DNA from: Marinobacter alexandrii
Lineage (GTDB): Bacteria; Bacteroidota; Bacteroidia; Cytophagales; Cyclobacteriaceae
Assembly: GCA_039984955.1 (NCBI GenBank)
Contig: JBDWTN010000005.1
Location: 62,001-126,000 of the forward strand
Length of the DNA: 64,000 nucleotides
Direction of reading: 5' to 3'
This document shows positions 34,972 to 46,810 of this stretch, in pieces; position 1 is the stretch's first letter, and the number at the start of each line of letters is the position of its first letter. A program made the position numbers and the translations under genes. Below the pieces are notes generated by a model that worked only from the letters and a program-made list of their open reading frames with translations, made no database searches and had not been told where the DNA came from.

Positions 34972-37900
34972 CTAAAGAAATGATTTGACTTTTTTTAACT
35001 CTATGTCTACAAGCTTTAGAAATGGGTTCAATTCTTTCCAAAAATTATCTGCCTTATAATTTGGAATTTGGGCAGCCAAATCTTTTAAGTCGACATTGGC
35101 CAGACTAGACTTCATCTTATGAAGCGTATCATGGGCCTTATCTCTATCCTTTGAATCAAATAATTCATTTAATTCAAGTAAATTATTTTCCAGAGATTCT
35201 ACAGTCATCTTTAAAACAGTCATAATTTGCTCAATATCACCAGCAAGAACCTCATTTAGAAACGTGAATTTGGTTAGATCTATAGTACTATTTGGTTCTT
35301 TAGAAACGTGTTGATTAAGTTTTTGCAAATTGACATTACCAAGCCGATTTACTTTTTCAAAGAGCTCATTCGGATCAAAAGGTTTTGAAACTATTTCCGT
35401 CATTCCACAGCTTTCCATTCGAATTCTTGACTCTACCAACGTACTTGCTGTTAACGCAATAATTGGTACTTTTTTGAAATATGAGTCATCCATTGATCTG
35501 ATACATTTCGTAGCTTCATAGCCATCCATCACAGGCATTCTAACATCCATCAGAACCAAATCGTAGTTCATACTTGTAATTTTCTTAACGGCCTCTTCCC
35601 CATTGTTTGCAACATCTACTTTTATTCCCCATCTACTCAAAAATCCTTTTGCAATTTCCTGATTTGCTTGATTATCCTCCACCAAAAGAATAGTTAGATC
35701 TATAGCTTGATTAGCTGTATTCTCAATACTTTTCTTGGTTGCTTTGGCTTGAGATAAACCTAATGGAATTGTGAAGTAAAAGCTTGTTCCGGTACCAACT
35801 TTTGATGTTACTTGAAGCTGTCCTCCCATAAGTTCCACTAGCCGTTTCGAGATAGATAGTCCGAGACCAGTTCCTCCAGTCTTAAGTATTTGTTGGCTAT
35901 TTATTTGCTTGAAGCTTTCAAAGATTAAATCAATCTTATCCGAGGGTATACCTATTCCCGTATCTTTTACTGTAAATTGAACAAACCCGTTTTCAGATAG
36001 ACAAATATCTAGTTCGACTTCTCCTTCTTCTGTAAATTTCACTGCATTGCTGATAAGATTATTGAGGACTTGGGTAAGTCTAACTCCATCGCATACATAG
36101 TAATCTCTAAGTTTATTTGAATATGATTTTTTCAGAGATACCTGTTCATTTCGGGGGACTGCTTTCCATATTTCAATTATATTATCTACTAACTCATGAA
36201 CATTGACATCTTCTTCTATTATCTCCAGATTCCCAGATTCAATTTTTTGAAAATCCAGAATATCATTGATAAGAGTGAGGAGGTTGTTACTCCCAAACTT
36301 TAACATCTTTAAACGACTGTTATTAGCAAGTTCAGGATGCTCTAATTCAAGAAGGTGTGTAGTTCCAATAATTGCGTTCAAAGGAGTTCTAATTTCGTGG
36401 CTCATAGTAGAAAGAAACTGCTCCTTAATATTGCCTGCCTTTTCTGCTTCTTCTTTAGCTGTTCTTAACTCAACTTCTTGTCGTTTTATATCCGTAATAT
36501 CGTTGCTGAAAATGATTATGCCACCAATCTTTTCTTTTGATGTATACCATGGATGAATCTCTCCTTGAAGCCACTGTATGGAACCATCAGTCCTTTCGAA
36601 TTTTTCTATCCCAGGTTTGATGATCTCCCCTTGCAATGCTCGCTTATGCATTTCTTTCCATTCATTCTTTATTTCAGGAAATACTTTATAATGAGACTTA
36701 CCAATAATGTCTTCTTGTAGGTTTTGATCTTCATACCAGCGCTTGCTTGCTGAGATATAAATCATATGTTTATCAAACATAGCTATCGCCGCAGGCGCAT
36801 TGGACACAAATGTCTTCAGTAAGTGTTGTTCTTCTTTAGTTCTACTTTTTGTTTCTTCAATTTCCACTAGGTTTCCAACCCATTTTGATACCAATGAGAT
36901 AAAATCGATTTCATATTGTGAAAATTTAGTCCTTCGAGCAGAAACACTCGAGAAATTGATAGTTCCAAATACCTTTCCATCTACCCTATATGCAGCACCG
37001 ATATAAGATTCGATTTTCTGGCGTTTGTAACTGGGATAATCCTTGAACATTGATTGACTCATATTCGACTCATTAAAGAGCTTTTCCTTTTGGGCCAAAG
37101 TGATGTCGCAATAAGTATCAGCTAATTTAAATTTCTTGCTGTATTCCTCTTTCTTCCTTTGAGGATATGAAGCGATTACTTGATACTGGTCCATCCAAAT
37201 GTGACTAACTACACCCGTTTCTAAACCAAGAAAATCTAGGCACAATTGTAGACCATCGCTAAGTTTCTTGGCTAACTCTTCGTTGGGTCTGGAGTTAAGT
37301 TCATTTAAAAGCCTGAGGCCATTCTTATACTTTTCCTCTTTTAAAGAGTTTTCACGCTCATTTCTAATGTCTCTTCCAATATTATATATCTTAATAACTT
37401 CTCCTACTTTATCATACGTAAAATCTATGCTATGTCCAATCCAAATTTCAGTCCCCTGTTTCCCAAGGATTGGAAATTCATAGTAAGCTGATTTTTCTTT
37501 GTTTTGAATCTTCTCGTCTAAAAAAAGAAGAATATTTTTTTTGTGACGTGGAGGCACATAGTCGTACCATTTCTTTCCTTTCAATTCAGATAAGGAATAG
37601 CCTAAGAGGTCCTCTAAGGCTTGATTCAAATAAGTGTATCTGCCTTTAGCATCCAATTCGTAAATAATTTCTTGGGTGCTTTCTAAAAGGTTTTCATAAG
37701 TCTTCTTAGCTTCTTCAATAGGTTCAAATGCGTCTTTGTAGCTTTTAATCTTCGAACTAACAAGTTGAAAAGTAAACAGAAACACGAGAGTCGCTGCTAG
37801 TATAACAGTTCCTCCGATAAGCCAATACTGAAACTGTATCCTTGTGTTTAAGCGCTCATTGATCACATTTGCAATGGACTGATATTCGTTTATAAGTTCG

Positions 37901-38406
37901 CTTGTGAGTGGAAGAAATAGTTCATCATGTTTGATAATGGATAAGCGAAATGTGTTAAAGTTTCCTTCTTCTTGAATTCCATAGCTACTTTTAATCAATG
38001 CTGATAAAGAGGGTTCTAGTTGTGCATATAAGCTATCAATGGTTTTTATCTGAAGTCCCAGGTTTTTCAAGCGAAGGTTGGCAGCTTCTATTTCATAATG
38101 TGTCTTGTGGAATAACTCCAGGGCAGTATCTAGCCTGAGTTTGACTAAATTCTGATCTTTAATGGATTTAGTATTATCCAGAAGGAAAACGTTTTTTGAT
38201 AAAAATTGACTGAGAAGCCTTTGCTTATTACAATCACCAAGAATATTATCTAATTCGGTTCTTACTAATGCCTGTTCTTTGACAAATCTATTTGCAATGA
38301 AAGAAGAAACTAATACAGCAGAGACGCCTAAAAGAAAGGCTAAAAGAATTGCACGCATTATTCTACGTGCATCAAGTACATGATCCTTACTTGGAATTTT
38401 ACTCAT
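34972..38406 (-). CDS. Hybrid sensor histidine kinase (PilJ/NarX-like sensor, PAS, GAF, PAS, HisKA, HATPase, REC, Hpt)
   Basis: 1144 residues. Two membrane helices (about 14-34 and 193-213) enclose a periplasmic helical domain with CNKQRLLSQFLSK, a variant of the QRMLSQR motif of PilJ/NarX-type sensors. PAS (about 235-350), GAF (about 370-500) and a second PAS (about 510-640) follow. The kinase core has His670 (STMSHEIRTPLNAIIG) and HATPase (ISNAVKFTEEG, DTGIGI, GTGLGLSI). The receiver has Asp954 (LVLMDVRMPVMDGYEA) and the C-terminal Hpt has His1096 (TLHKMKSSLANVDL), giving a complete internal phosphorelay. No output regulator is adjacent; the lipoprotein 34471-34956 follows. Confidence 0.88.
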   Translation of the reverse strand: MSKIPSKDHVLDARRIMRAILLAFLLGVSAVLVSSFIANRFVKEQALVRTELDNILGDCNKQRLLSQFLSKNVFLLDNTKSIKDQNLVKLRLDTALELFHKTHYEIEAANLRLKNLGLQIKTIDSLYAQLEPSLSALIKSSYGIQEEGNFNTFRLSIIKHDELFLPLTSELINEYQSIANVINERLNTRIQFQYWLIGGTVILAATLVFLFTFQLVSSKIKSYKDAFEPIEEAKKTYENLLESTQEIIYELDAKGRYTYLNQALEDLLGYSLSELKGKKWYDYVPPRHKKNILLFLDEKIQNKEKSAYYEFPILGKQGTEIWIGHSIDFTYDKVGEVIKIYNIGRDIRNERENSLKEEKYKNGLRLLNELNSRPNEELAKKLSDGLQLCLDFLGLETGVVSHIWMDQYQVIASYPQRKKEEYSKKFKLADTYCDITLAQKEKLFNESNMSQSMFKDYPSYKRQKIESYIGAAYRVDGKVFGTINFSSVSARRTKFSQYEIDFISLVSKWVGNLVEIEETKSRTKEEQHLLKTFVSNAPAAIAMFDKHMIYISASKRWYEDQNLQEDIIGKSHYKVFPEIKNEWKEMHKRALQGEIIKPGIEKFERTDGSIQWLQGEIHPWYTSKEKIGGIIIFSNDITDIKRQEVELRTAKEEAEKAGNIKEQFLSTMSHEIRTPLNAIIGTTHLLELEHPELANNSRLKMLKFGSNNLLTLINDILDFQKIESGNLEIIEEDVNVHELVDNIIEIWKAVPRNEQVSLKKSYSNKLRDYYVCDGVRLTQVLNNLISNAVKFTEEGEVELDICLSENGFVQFTVKDTGIGIPSDKIDLIFESFKQINSQQILKTGGTGLGLSISKRLVELMGGQLQVTSKVGTGTSFYFTIPLGLSQAKATKKSIENTANQAIDLTILLVEDNQANQEIAKGFLSRWGIKVDVANNGEEAVKKITSMNYDLVLMDVRMPVMDGYEATKCIRSMDDSYFKKVPIIALTASTLVESRIRMESCGMTEIVSKPFDPNELFEKVNRLGNVNLQKLNQHVSKEPNSTIDLTKFTFLNEVLAGDIEQIMTVLKMTVESLENNLLELNELFDSKDRDKAHDTLHKMKSSLANVDLKDLAAQIPNYKADNFWKELNPFLKLVDIELKKVKSFL

Positions 38407-38591
38407 CTATTTCTGGTAGTTCATTCACTTTTGTTGAAGATTGTAACGATCATAATTAAGTTTTTGAGCTTATTATCACAGGCTGTTTCAGTGTAACAAA
38501 TTATGAGCATGATGTTAACTAGACATGGGTATGCTATTACTTTTATAAGTTAACAATAAACAAGATTAAGAAGAATACTTCATTCTAGTAA

Positions 38592-41032
<2,441 letters not shown>

Positions 41033-41044
41033 TTATATCTAAGC

Positions 41045-41512
41045 TCAATCTAAACCTAATACAACAAAAGCTTCATGATTATTCCACTTTATTGGGATTA
41101 CATACATGGTGACGTTTTCCGGTATTTGCAATTCTGTAGGCATCCCCTCAAAAACTGTAGGCACAGAAATCATAAAGTTAGCTCCCAAGTTTGCGCGGAC
41201 ATTACCTGCTACTACGTTAGAAATTTCCCCAGCCATATCTAGTATGTCTTCTTCTGAGGGATCTTCAATGCCAATAAACATATTAATTAGATCGGCAAAC
41301 ATCTCTCTATTTGCAGAGATATAAACAAAACCTTGCCTACTTCCAGAAATTCCTATCATACCCGTAAAGTCTTTCAGGACTAACCCATCAGACTCTTTCA
41401 AGTATGGTACCTTCATGTCTGAGTCGATTTCAGTAAGGTGCTTAAAATAATTGCTTACAGAGTTGATAAACAAATTGCAGGTAGCTTCAAACTCTTCTTT
41501 CCTACTCTCCAT
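41045..41512 (-). CDS. cheX: CheX-type chemotaxis phosphatase
   Basis: 155 residues. The active helix motif D-x3-E-x2-N is intact (DMAGEISNVVAGNVRANLG), followed by the ISVPTVFEG loop, as in CheX. CheX dephosphorylates CheY-P as a dimer. Its start lies 11 bases inside the 3' end of the upstream CheY gene, so they are coupled, and that CheY is a likely substrate. Confidence 0.85.
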   Translation of the reverse strand: MESRKEEFEATCNLFINSVSNYFKHLTEIDSDMKVPYLKESDGLVLKDFTGMIGISGSRQGFVYISANREMFADLINMFIGIEDPSEEDILDMAGEISNVVAGNVRANLGANFMISVPTVFEGMPTELQIPENVTMYVIPIKWNNHEAFVVLGLD

Positions 41513-41876
41513 CCCTTTTCAATAATTTATCAAATGCTTTGGACAAGTCGTTTGCATTTACTGGTTTATACATAAATCCCCTTGCTCCCTTATCCAACGC
41601 AATTAGTCCGGTGAGCTTATCAGCTAATGCTGTAATGATCATTACTTTAGTCTCTGGATTAATTTTCATGATTTCTCCCAGACATGCAATGCCATCCATT
41701 TCAGGCATTGTAATATCTAAAGTTACAACATCTGGTTTTTTATCCATCACCATTTGAACGGCCTCCAATCCATTCGCAGCTTGTCCAATTATCTCCAAAT
41801 CATAGTCAGCTAGATTTTTCTCAATCGTTCTACGCATAACTGAAGAATCATCAACGATTAACAATCTCTTTTTCAT
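41502..41876 (-). CDS. CheY-like single-domain response regulator
   Basis: 124 residues, receiver only: IVDDSSVMRR, phospho-acceptor Asp54 (VVTLDITMPEMDG), Thr/Lys switch region (MIITALAD ... GFMYKPVN). Its ATG overlaps the stop of the NIT-CheA-like kinase by 4 bases (ATGA), so it is the probable output of that kinase; cheX overlaps its 3' end. Confidence 0.9.
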   Translation of the reverse strand: MKKRLLIVDDSSVMRRTIEKNLADYDLEIIGQAANGLEAVQMVMDKKPDVVTLDITMPEMDGIACLGEIMKINPETKVMIITALADKLTGLIALDKGARGFMYKPVNANDLSKAFDKLLKRDGE

Positions 41877-44476
41877 TCTTCTGTCTCCTCTCCTTTGATG
41901 ATTGGCAACTTAATGGTCATTTCAAATGATTTCCCCGGTACTGACTGAATATCGTAAGCTCCACTTATGTCTCTAATAATAGATTTTACCAGATGCATTC
42001 CTTGACCTCTACCAGCATGTTCATCAGATTTATAAGCGGTTGAAAATCCTTCGTCAAAAATTAGATCTACTATCTCAGCTTCCTCCATCTTCTTTAAGTC
42101 CATCTCAGTCACAATTCCATTGTCCATTGCTCGTGTTTTAATGAGATCCATGTCAAGTCCATGACCATCATCCCTATACCTTATGAAAATTTCTTCATCA
42201 ATGCTTGATAATTCAATTAACAACTCTCCCATCATTGCTTTGCCAGCATTCATTCGTGAATCAGGAGATTCTATTCCATGTACAACTGAGTTACGAATAA
42301 GCTGGATCATCATATCCTTGAATGGCTCAATATACACTTCCGGTAAGGTCACATTTTTAATGTTATCAAAAGTCAAATTAACTGACTTGCCTAGCTCCTT
42401 GGCAATTAGCTCTGCTCCACGCTCCAGTGTATCAATGACCATGATATTTGACACTGAATCTCCTTCTGCCGGGAATTTTTTGTAGATATTGATAATCTTA
42501 TATAGCATATCAGATATCTCACCAATCATTCTATCAGCTTCATCTACCTCGTATAAGATTGCTAAGAAATCTTTACCACGAACGTTCTTAGCTTGAAGTG
42601 CAGTAATCGCATCTTCTATTGAATGGAATTTATCTGACATCAACTCCATTCCTATTACTACAGCATTTCCTTTCAGATTATGAATAGTATCAAATGTAAA
42701 ACTTAATAGGTCAGAATATTCGTCATTATCATTCTTCTCATACCGCTCTGAAATACTCTTAAGCATTTTACGAGAGTTGTGCAAGAACCCTCTAAGAATG
42801 GAAGGATCAATTTTAAGAATACTAAGTACTCTTTCCGTTTCTTGTTGTTTTTTCTTCTCAGCTTCATTCAAATGTTGCTGAAGAAGGATAGATTCTGTTT
42901 CATCAGAAACAGATACCATGATGTTTTGAATCTTCTCTTTTCTAAAGATTCGGGTAAATTCCACTCTGATATATTTGGTTGAAACTATACCATCTTGTTC
43001 TGTGTGAATTTTAACCTGATCAATAGGATTTAGTTGATTGACAACCTCTTCATCCATATCCTCATTGAAAAGATGTCTCATAAACATTTCCAATGCCTCC
43101 AGTTCTCTTGGTAAGATGAGTGGGCGCATAAAATTCGAGAAATTTTCCCCTGCAATTCGTTCATTGCTGAAGATCTCTTTCATTGCTTTTGAGTGAAATT
43201 TTGAAATCTTAAATTCCTTGTCAAGTAGGAATATACCTTGTTGTATATTTTCAAATACAACCATCGATACTCCATAGATATTTTTATATAGAAATTTGGC
43301 CTTGTCTCTTTGCTTTCTTAATTCAAATTGAGATTTACGAATCTCAAAAACCATCCGATTGAATGTGTTTGCATACTGACCTAGTTCGTCTTTAGTAGGG
43401 ATAACTACCTTTTTGGATAAATCACCTGCAGATATCCTTTTGGTAAAAGCTTCGAGGATACTTACGTTCTTTAATAGATTGGTGACAAGTGTTGTCATTA
43501 GCCAAAAGGCAATGATACCTATTGTCACATCCAATATTAAGAAGGTCCAGAAGTTACGAACCGAATTTTTAGAGATCTCTTCCGTCTGAGTTTGTATTTC
43601 GTCAGACATGTAGTCTTCCACTCGCTTAAGTAAATTGATTTTTGTGGTGCTCACTTCATACCAGTGATCAGGATCCTCAGTAAGTGTATCATTCGCAAAT
43701 ACAACTTCTCGCATTCGCTCTACTTCTTTAACTTCATTTCCTCTTACGATCTGATCATAATAGGCAAGTGATTCTCGATTTGTGATGATCTCAAATGCAT
43801 CCAAATATGAATTTTGCTTTGCCACAAGCGTTGTAAAGCGATTGTATAAGTCGAAATCAATGTGATTGTGAGAAAAAGCTTGAGTTCCAATTGCCCGCTC
43901 AATACTTGCATACTCTTTCGACTTTAGGAAGTAAATAATTGCATGAATTTGTTGTGCAACCTCTTTGTCTCTGGTTTCGTCGATAAGTTTTATAACCGTA
44001 TTTAAACCCACGTCATTAATCTCAGAGAACCTGCTTATTGATTCTTCAGAAGAAATTCTGTGTTCGTCTATACTTTTTCTTAGCGTAGAAATCTTATCAA
44101 AATAAGCATTGAGCTCGTCTAAATCGGATCGATGTAGTTGAACTAACTCATCAAGATCACTAGTTGCTATCTCTGAGTAGTATTTCTGAAGCGTACTATC
44201 TGTTTTTAGCCGCTGCTGTCTTAGTTTCACACCAAAGCTTTCACCCTGATTTGCTAAAAAACCAGAGGAAATGCTTCGTTCCTTCTGAAACTCATGTACT
44301 ACATGATTAATTTCAATTCCAACAATAATGGCTTTATTCAGCCTTTGACTATCGGAAAAATCGAGATAATGATACCTCACTTGAAGGTAATCAAATGCCA
44401 ATATGATAACTATCAATGGGATAATTATCACCGCAAATTTTTGGCGTATGGGTAAGTTGGTTAGTCTTTTAATCAT
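41873..44476 (-). CDS. Membrane-bound CheA-like kinase: NIT-HAMP-PAS-Hpt-HATPase
   Basis: 867 residues. Membrane helix (about 12-32), periplasmic NIT-type nitrate/nitrite-sensing domain (about 45-310; EFQKERSISSGFLANQGESF is typical), second helix (about 312-333), HAMP (about 335-390), PAS-like (about 405-540), Hpt with His599 (TIHNLKGNAVVIGM), then a CheA-type ATPase (LIRNSVVHGIESP, GFSTAYKSDEHAGRGQGMHLVKSI). The ATPase matches CheA of this window in layout, but there is no CheW-like SH3 domain. It is therefore a one-piece receptor-kinase that signals to CheY without an array (inference). Nitrate sensing is by domain family only. Confidence 0.82.
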   Translation of the reverse strand: MIKRLTNLPIRQKFAVIIIPLIVIILAFDYLQVRYHYLDFSDSQRLNKAIIVGIEINHVVHEFQKERSISSGFLANQGESFGVKLRQQRLKTDSTLQKYYSEIATSDLDELVQLHRSDLDELNAYFDKISTLRKSIDEHRISSEESISRFSEINDVGLNTVIKLIDETRDKEVAQQIHAIIYFLKSKEYASIERAIGTQAFSHNHIDFDLYNRFTTLVAKQNSYLDAFEIITNRESLAYYDQIVRGNEVKEVERMREVVFANDTLTEDPDHWYEVSTTKINLLKRVEDYMSDEIQTQTEEISKNSVRNFWTFLILDVTIGIIAFWLMTTLVTNLLKNVSILEAFTKRISAGDLSKKVVIPTKDELGQYANTFNRMVFEIRKSQFELRKQRDKAKFLYKNIYGVSMVVFENIQQGIFLLDKEFKISKFHSKAMKEIFSNERIAGENFSNFMRPLILPRELEALEMFMRHLFNEDMDEEVVNQLNPIDQVKIHTEQDGIVSTKYIRVEFTRIFRKEKIQNIMVSVSDETESILLQQHLNEAEKKKQQETERVLSILKIDPSILRGFLHNSRKMLKSISERYEKNDNDEYSDLLSFTFDTIHNLKGNAVVIGMELMSDKFHSIEDAITALQAKNVRGKDFLAILYEVDEADRMIGEISDMLYKIINIYKKFPAEGDSVSNIMVIDTLERGAELIAKELGKSVNLTFDNIKNVTLPEVYIEPFKDMMIQLIRNSVVHGIESPDSRMNAGKAMMGELLIELSSIDEEIFIRYRDDGHGLDMDLIKTRAMDNGIVTEMDLKKMEEAEIVDLIFDEGFSTAYKSDEHAGRGQGMHLVKSIIRDISGAYDIQSVPGKSFEMTIKLPIIKGEETEE

Positions 44477-44493
44477 GAAAATTGCATATAGTT

Positions 44494-44856
44494 TTATGCA
44501 AGTACTTTTTCAACTACTTTGAGTAAATCCTCTTCTGTGAATGGTTTTACAATGTATTCTGAAGCCCCTAGTGACAACCCTTTGTTAACTACAGTCTGTT
44601 GACCTACTGCACTTACCATTATCACTTTTGATGGCACCTCTTCGTCTTTCAATACCTTAAGTATTTCAAAACCCATCATATCTGGAAGGATGTTATCAAG
44701 CGTTATTAGATCTGGCTGTAGTTGTACAGCTAAATCAATTGCGCTCTCGCCATTTTGGGCTTCTCCGACTACTTCAAATCCTGCACCTTCCATTGCAGAC
44801 TTGATTAATGATCTCATATATATAGAATCATCGACTACTAAAACTGTCTTGCTCAT
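44494..44856 (-). CDS. CheY-like response regulator
   Basis: 120 residues, receiver only. Acidic pair VVDDSIYMRS, Asp54 in TLDNILPDMMG, Lys near 104 (YIVKPFTEED). Closely similar to the regulator at 45604-45966 (both read TLDNILPDM). Between cheC and the NIT-CheA-like gene, 17 bases before the latter. Confidence 0.9.
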   Translation of the reverse strand: MSKTVLVVDDSIYMRSLIKSAMEGAGFEVVGEAQNGESAIDLAVQLQPDLITLDNILPDMMGFEILKVLKDEEVPSKVIMVSAVGQQTVVNKGLSLGASEYIVKPFTEEDLLKVVEKVLA

Positions 44857-44925
44857 TTTCTAAGTTTTATCACTTTTGTTAATTAATAATTGACGTAATA
44901 ATGCTGATTGGGTGATAATGTGTAC

Positions 44926-45522
44926 TTAAACTAATTTTTTTATTTTATCCACAAATTTATTGTGAAATACCCAAATAAAGTCCGGGCAAATATCAAGCTC
45001 TTTTCCATGAAAAACAGCTTTAAAGTGAATAATTGATTCGAATTCACTTGATTCTTTTGTTATAAACTCATTTAATTCAGTTGCCTTCAATACTTTAAGT
45101 GATGGAACATTTCCATAAATTTCAGCATCTAAAAAATTTGAAAATTCTGTTATGACAGCTGCAGATACCATATTATCAATTTCGGTTAGAAAACCGAGTT
45201 TCATAATTGTGCTTTCATTCGAATCATCTTTTGCGATTTTTTCAGGTAAACAAGCTTCATAAAGCTTTGATACTTCTTTTTCTGAAAATATCAGGTGACT
45301 TGTTCCCTTAAGCTCACCCATTAGCTCGGTTTTAATCAAATGAACATCTTGGTTGGGGTCACCAAATCGATTCGTGTCTAATTCTGCACTCAAGTAGTCA
45401 ATCTGCTCAATACTGATTGGACTCTGAAGAATTTGCTCCATTGATGACTTTGCCATGGATAGGCCATCAAAAATCAATTTGGTAGCTACTTTTAGTTCAT
45501 TTTCGTTTAAATCTGCAATCAT
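44926..45522 (-). CDS. cheC: CheC-like chemotaxis phosphatase
   Basis: 198 residues. One active helix matches the CheC/FliY motif E-x2-N-x22-P exactly (EIDNMVSAAV ... YGNVP), though the usual Asp/Ser four residues before the Glu is Gly. The N-terminal half is a second, degenerate copy or a helical cap. CheC removes phosphate from CheY-P. It lies between two near-identical CheY genes with gaps of 69 and 81 bases. Confidence 0.75.
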   Translation of the reverse strand: MIADLNENELKVATKLIFDGLSMAKSSMEQILQSPISIEQIDYLSAELDTNRFGDPNQDVHLIKTELMGELKGTSHLIFSEKEVSKLYEACLPEKIAKDDSNESTIMKLGFLTEIDNMVSAAVITEFSNFLDAEIYGNVPSLKVLKATELNEFITKESSEFESIIHFKAVFHGKELDICPDFIWVFHNKFVDKIKKLV

Positions 45523-45603
45523 TTTCTTCTCAAATATGGTTTTGTGGTTCTTTGGTTAATCTAGTGCTTTATTGTTAATCTTTTAAGGGCATTAGCCGAA
45601 CAA

Positions 45604-45966
45604 TTAGGTTTCTTCATCGAGTTCTTTTAAGATACTCAACAATTCAGAATTATCGAATGGTTTAACTAGGTAGTGTTTTGCGCCATTTTCCTTGGCTTCA
45701 ACAATTGCTGATTGCTGACCTACCGCACTGATCATTATTACATATAAATCAAAGTCATTTGTATTTATCGTTTTTAAAACATCCAGGCCTGTCATATCTG
45801 GAAGAATATTATCCAATGTTATCACATCAGGCTTTAATTCCATGGTGAGATCAATTGCCATCTCACCATTTTTAGCTTCTCCTACAACATTATATCCATG
45901 TTGTTCAAGGAGTGTTTTTAAACTGGATCGTATATATGTGGAATCATCAACTATAAGTATCCGCAT
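45604..45966 (-). CDS. cheY: CheY-like response regulator
   Basis: 120 residues, receiver only: ILIVDDSTYIRSS, Asp52 in TLDNILPDMTG, Lys in HYLVKPFDNSE. It starts 8 bases after the cheR stop, so it is probably the main CheY of the CheA/CheB/CheR set. Confidence 0.9.
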   Translation of the reverse strand: MRILIVDDSTYIRSSLKTLLEQHGYNVVGEAKNGEMAIDLTMELKPDVITLDNILPDMTGLDVLKTINTNDFDLYVIMISAVGQQSAIVEAKENGAKHYLVKPFDNSELLSILKELDEET

Positions 45967-45974
45967 ATCTAAAG

Positions 45975-46793
45975 TTATTTATTTACTGGTGATAATTTTC
46001 TATATATCCTTGTCTTCACATCATATATCCCAAATAGTGTCTTCCCATGCTCGGGCATAATATCATAGTATCCTATGATAAGATACCCTCCCTCTTTCAA
46101 AGAACTATGTAATAAATTCAATACACTATTCTTCAATTTCTCATCAAAATAGATCATTACATTCCGGCAGAAAATAATGTCAAATTTTTGATTCATTGGA
46201 TCCATTACAAGGTTGTGCTTTTTGAAAGTCACATTAGTACTGTATTTTGATTTTATAGTGGCGTGTTTATCCTTGAAATCAAAGTAGTCTTCCATTTTCC
46301 TATCGGGGAAAAATTTCAAGAAAGGAACCAAATATTGTTTTAATGTGATCAATGAATAGTCTCCATTCTTGGCCTTATTGAGGGCTTTTGTACTGAGATC
46401 AGTAGCTGTAAGACTTGATCTATTAAGAAGGTTTAGTGTCTCTAGAACGATATTCATTGTATACACCTCTTCTCCAGTTGAACATCCGGCATGCCAAATG
46501 TTTAACGATTTTGAAGCTAATAGGGGAATGACTTTATCTCTAAGATTAATCCATACATCAGGATTCCTAAATAATTCAGTGAGATTTACCAGAAGATCGT
46601 CAATTGCACCAAGGAAGAATTCATTATCCTTTAAAACCAGAGACCATAATTCGATGATAGACTCCATGTTATGCTTCAGCATCAGGCGAATAATCCCTCG
46701 TTTCAACGAAGTGCTTTCGTAATTCGTGAAGTCAAGCCCGTACCTATTATTAATGGCTTGCATCAGAGCTGTCAGCTCTTCATCACTTATCAT
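45975..46793 (-). CDS. cheR: CheR chemoreceptor methyltransferase
   Basis: 272 residues, usual CheR length. The N-terminal helical domain ends at NLTELFRNPDVW. The SAM-binding motif is WHAGCSTGEEVYTM, and CRNVMIYFD is in the catalytic domain. It methylates Glu residues of chemoreceptors. No C-terminal TPR or receptor-tethering motif. 17 bases after cheA. Confidence 0.93.
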   Translation of the reverse strand: MISDEELTALMQAINNRYGLDFTNYESTSLKRGIIRLMLKHNMESIIELWSLVLKDNEFFLGAIDDLLVNLTELFRNPDVWINLRDKVIPLLASKSLNIWHAGCSTGEEVYTMNIVLETLNLLNRSSLTATDLSTKALNKAKNGDYSLITLKQYLVPFLKFFPDRKMEDYFDFKDKHATIKSKYSTNVTFKKHNLVMDPMNQKFDIIFCRNVMIYFDEKLKNSVLNLLHSSLKEGGYLIIGYYDIMPEHGKTLFGIYDVKTRIYRKLSPVNK

Positions 46794-46810
46794 ATCGGTT
46801 GTTATAGTAG

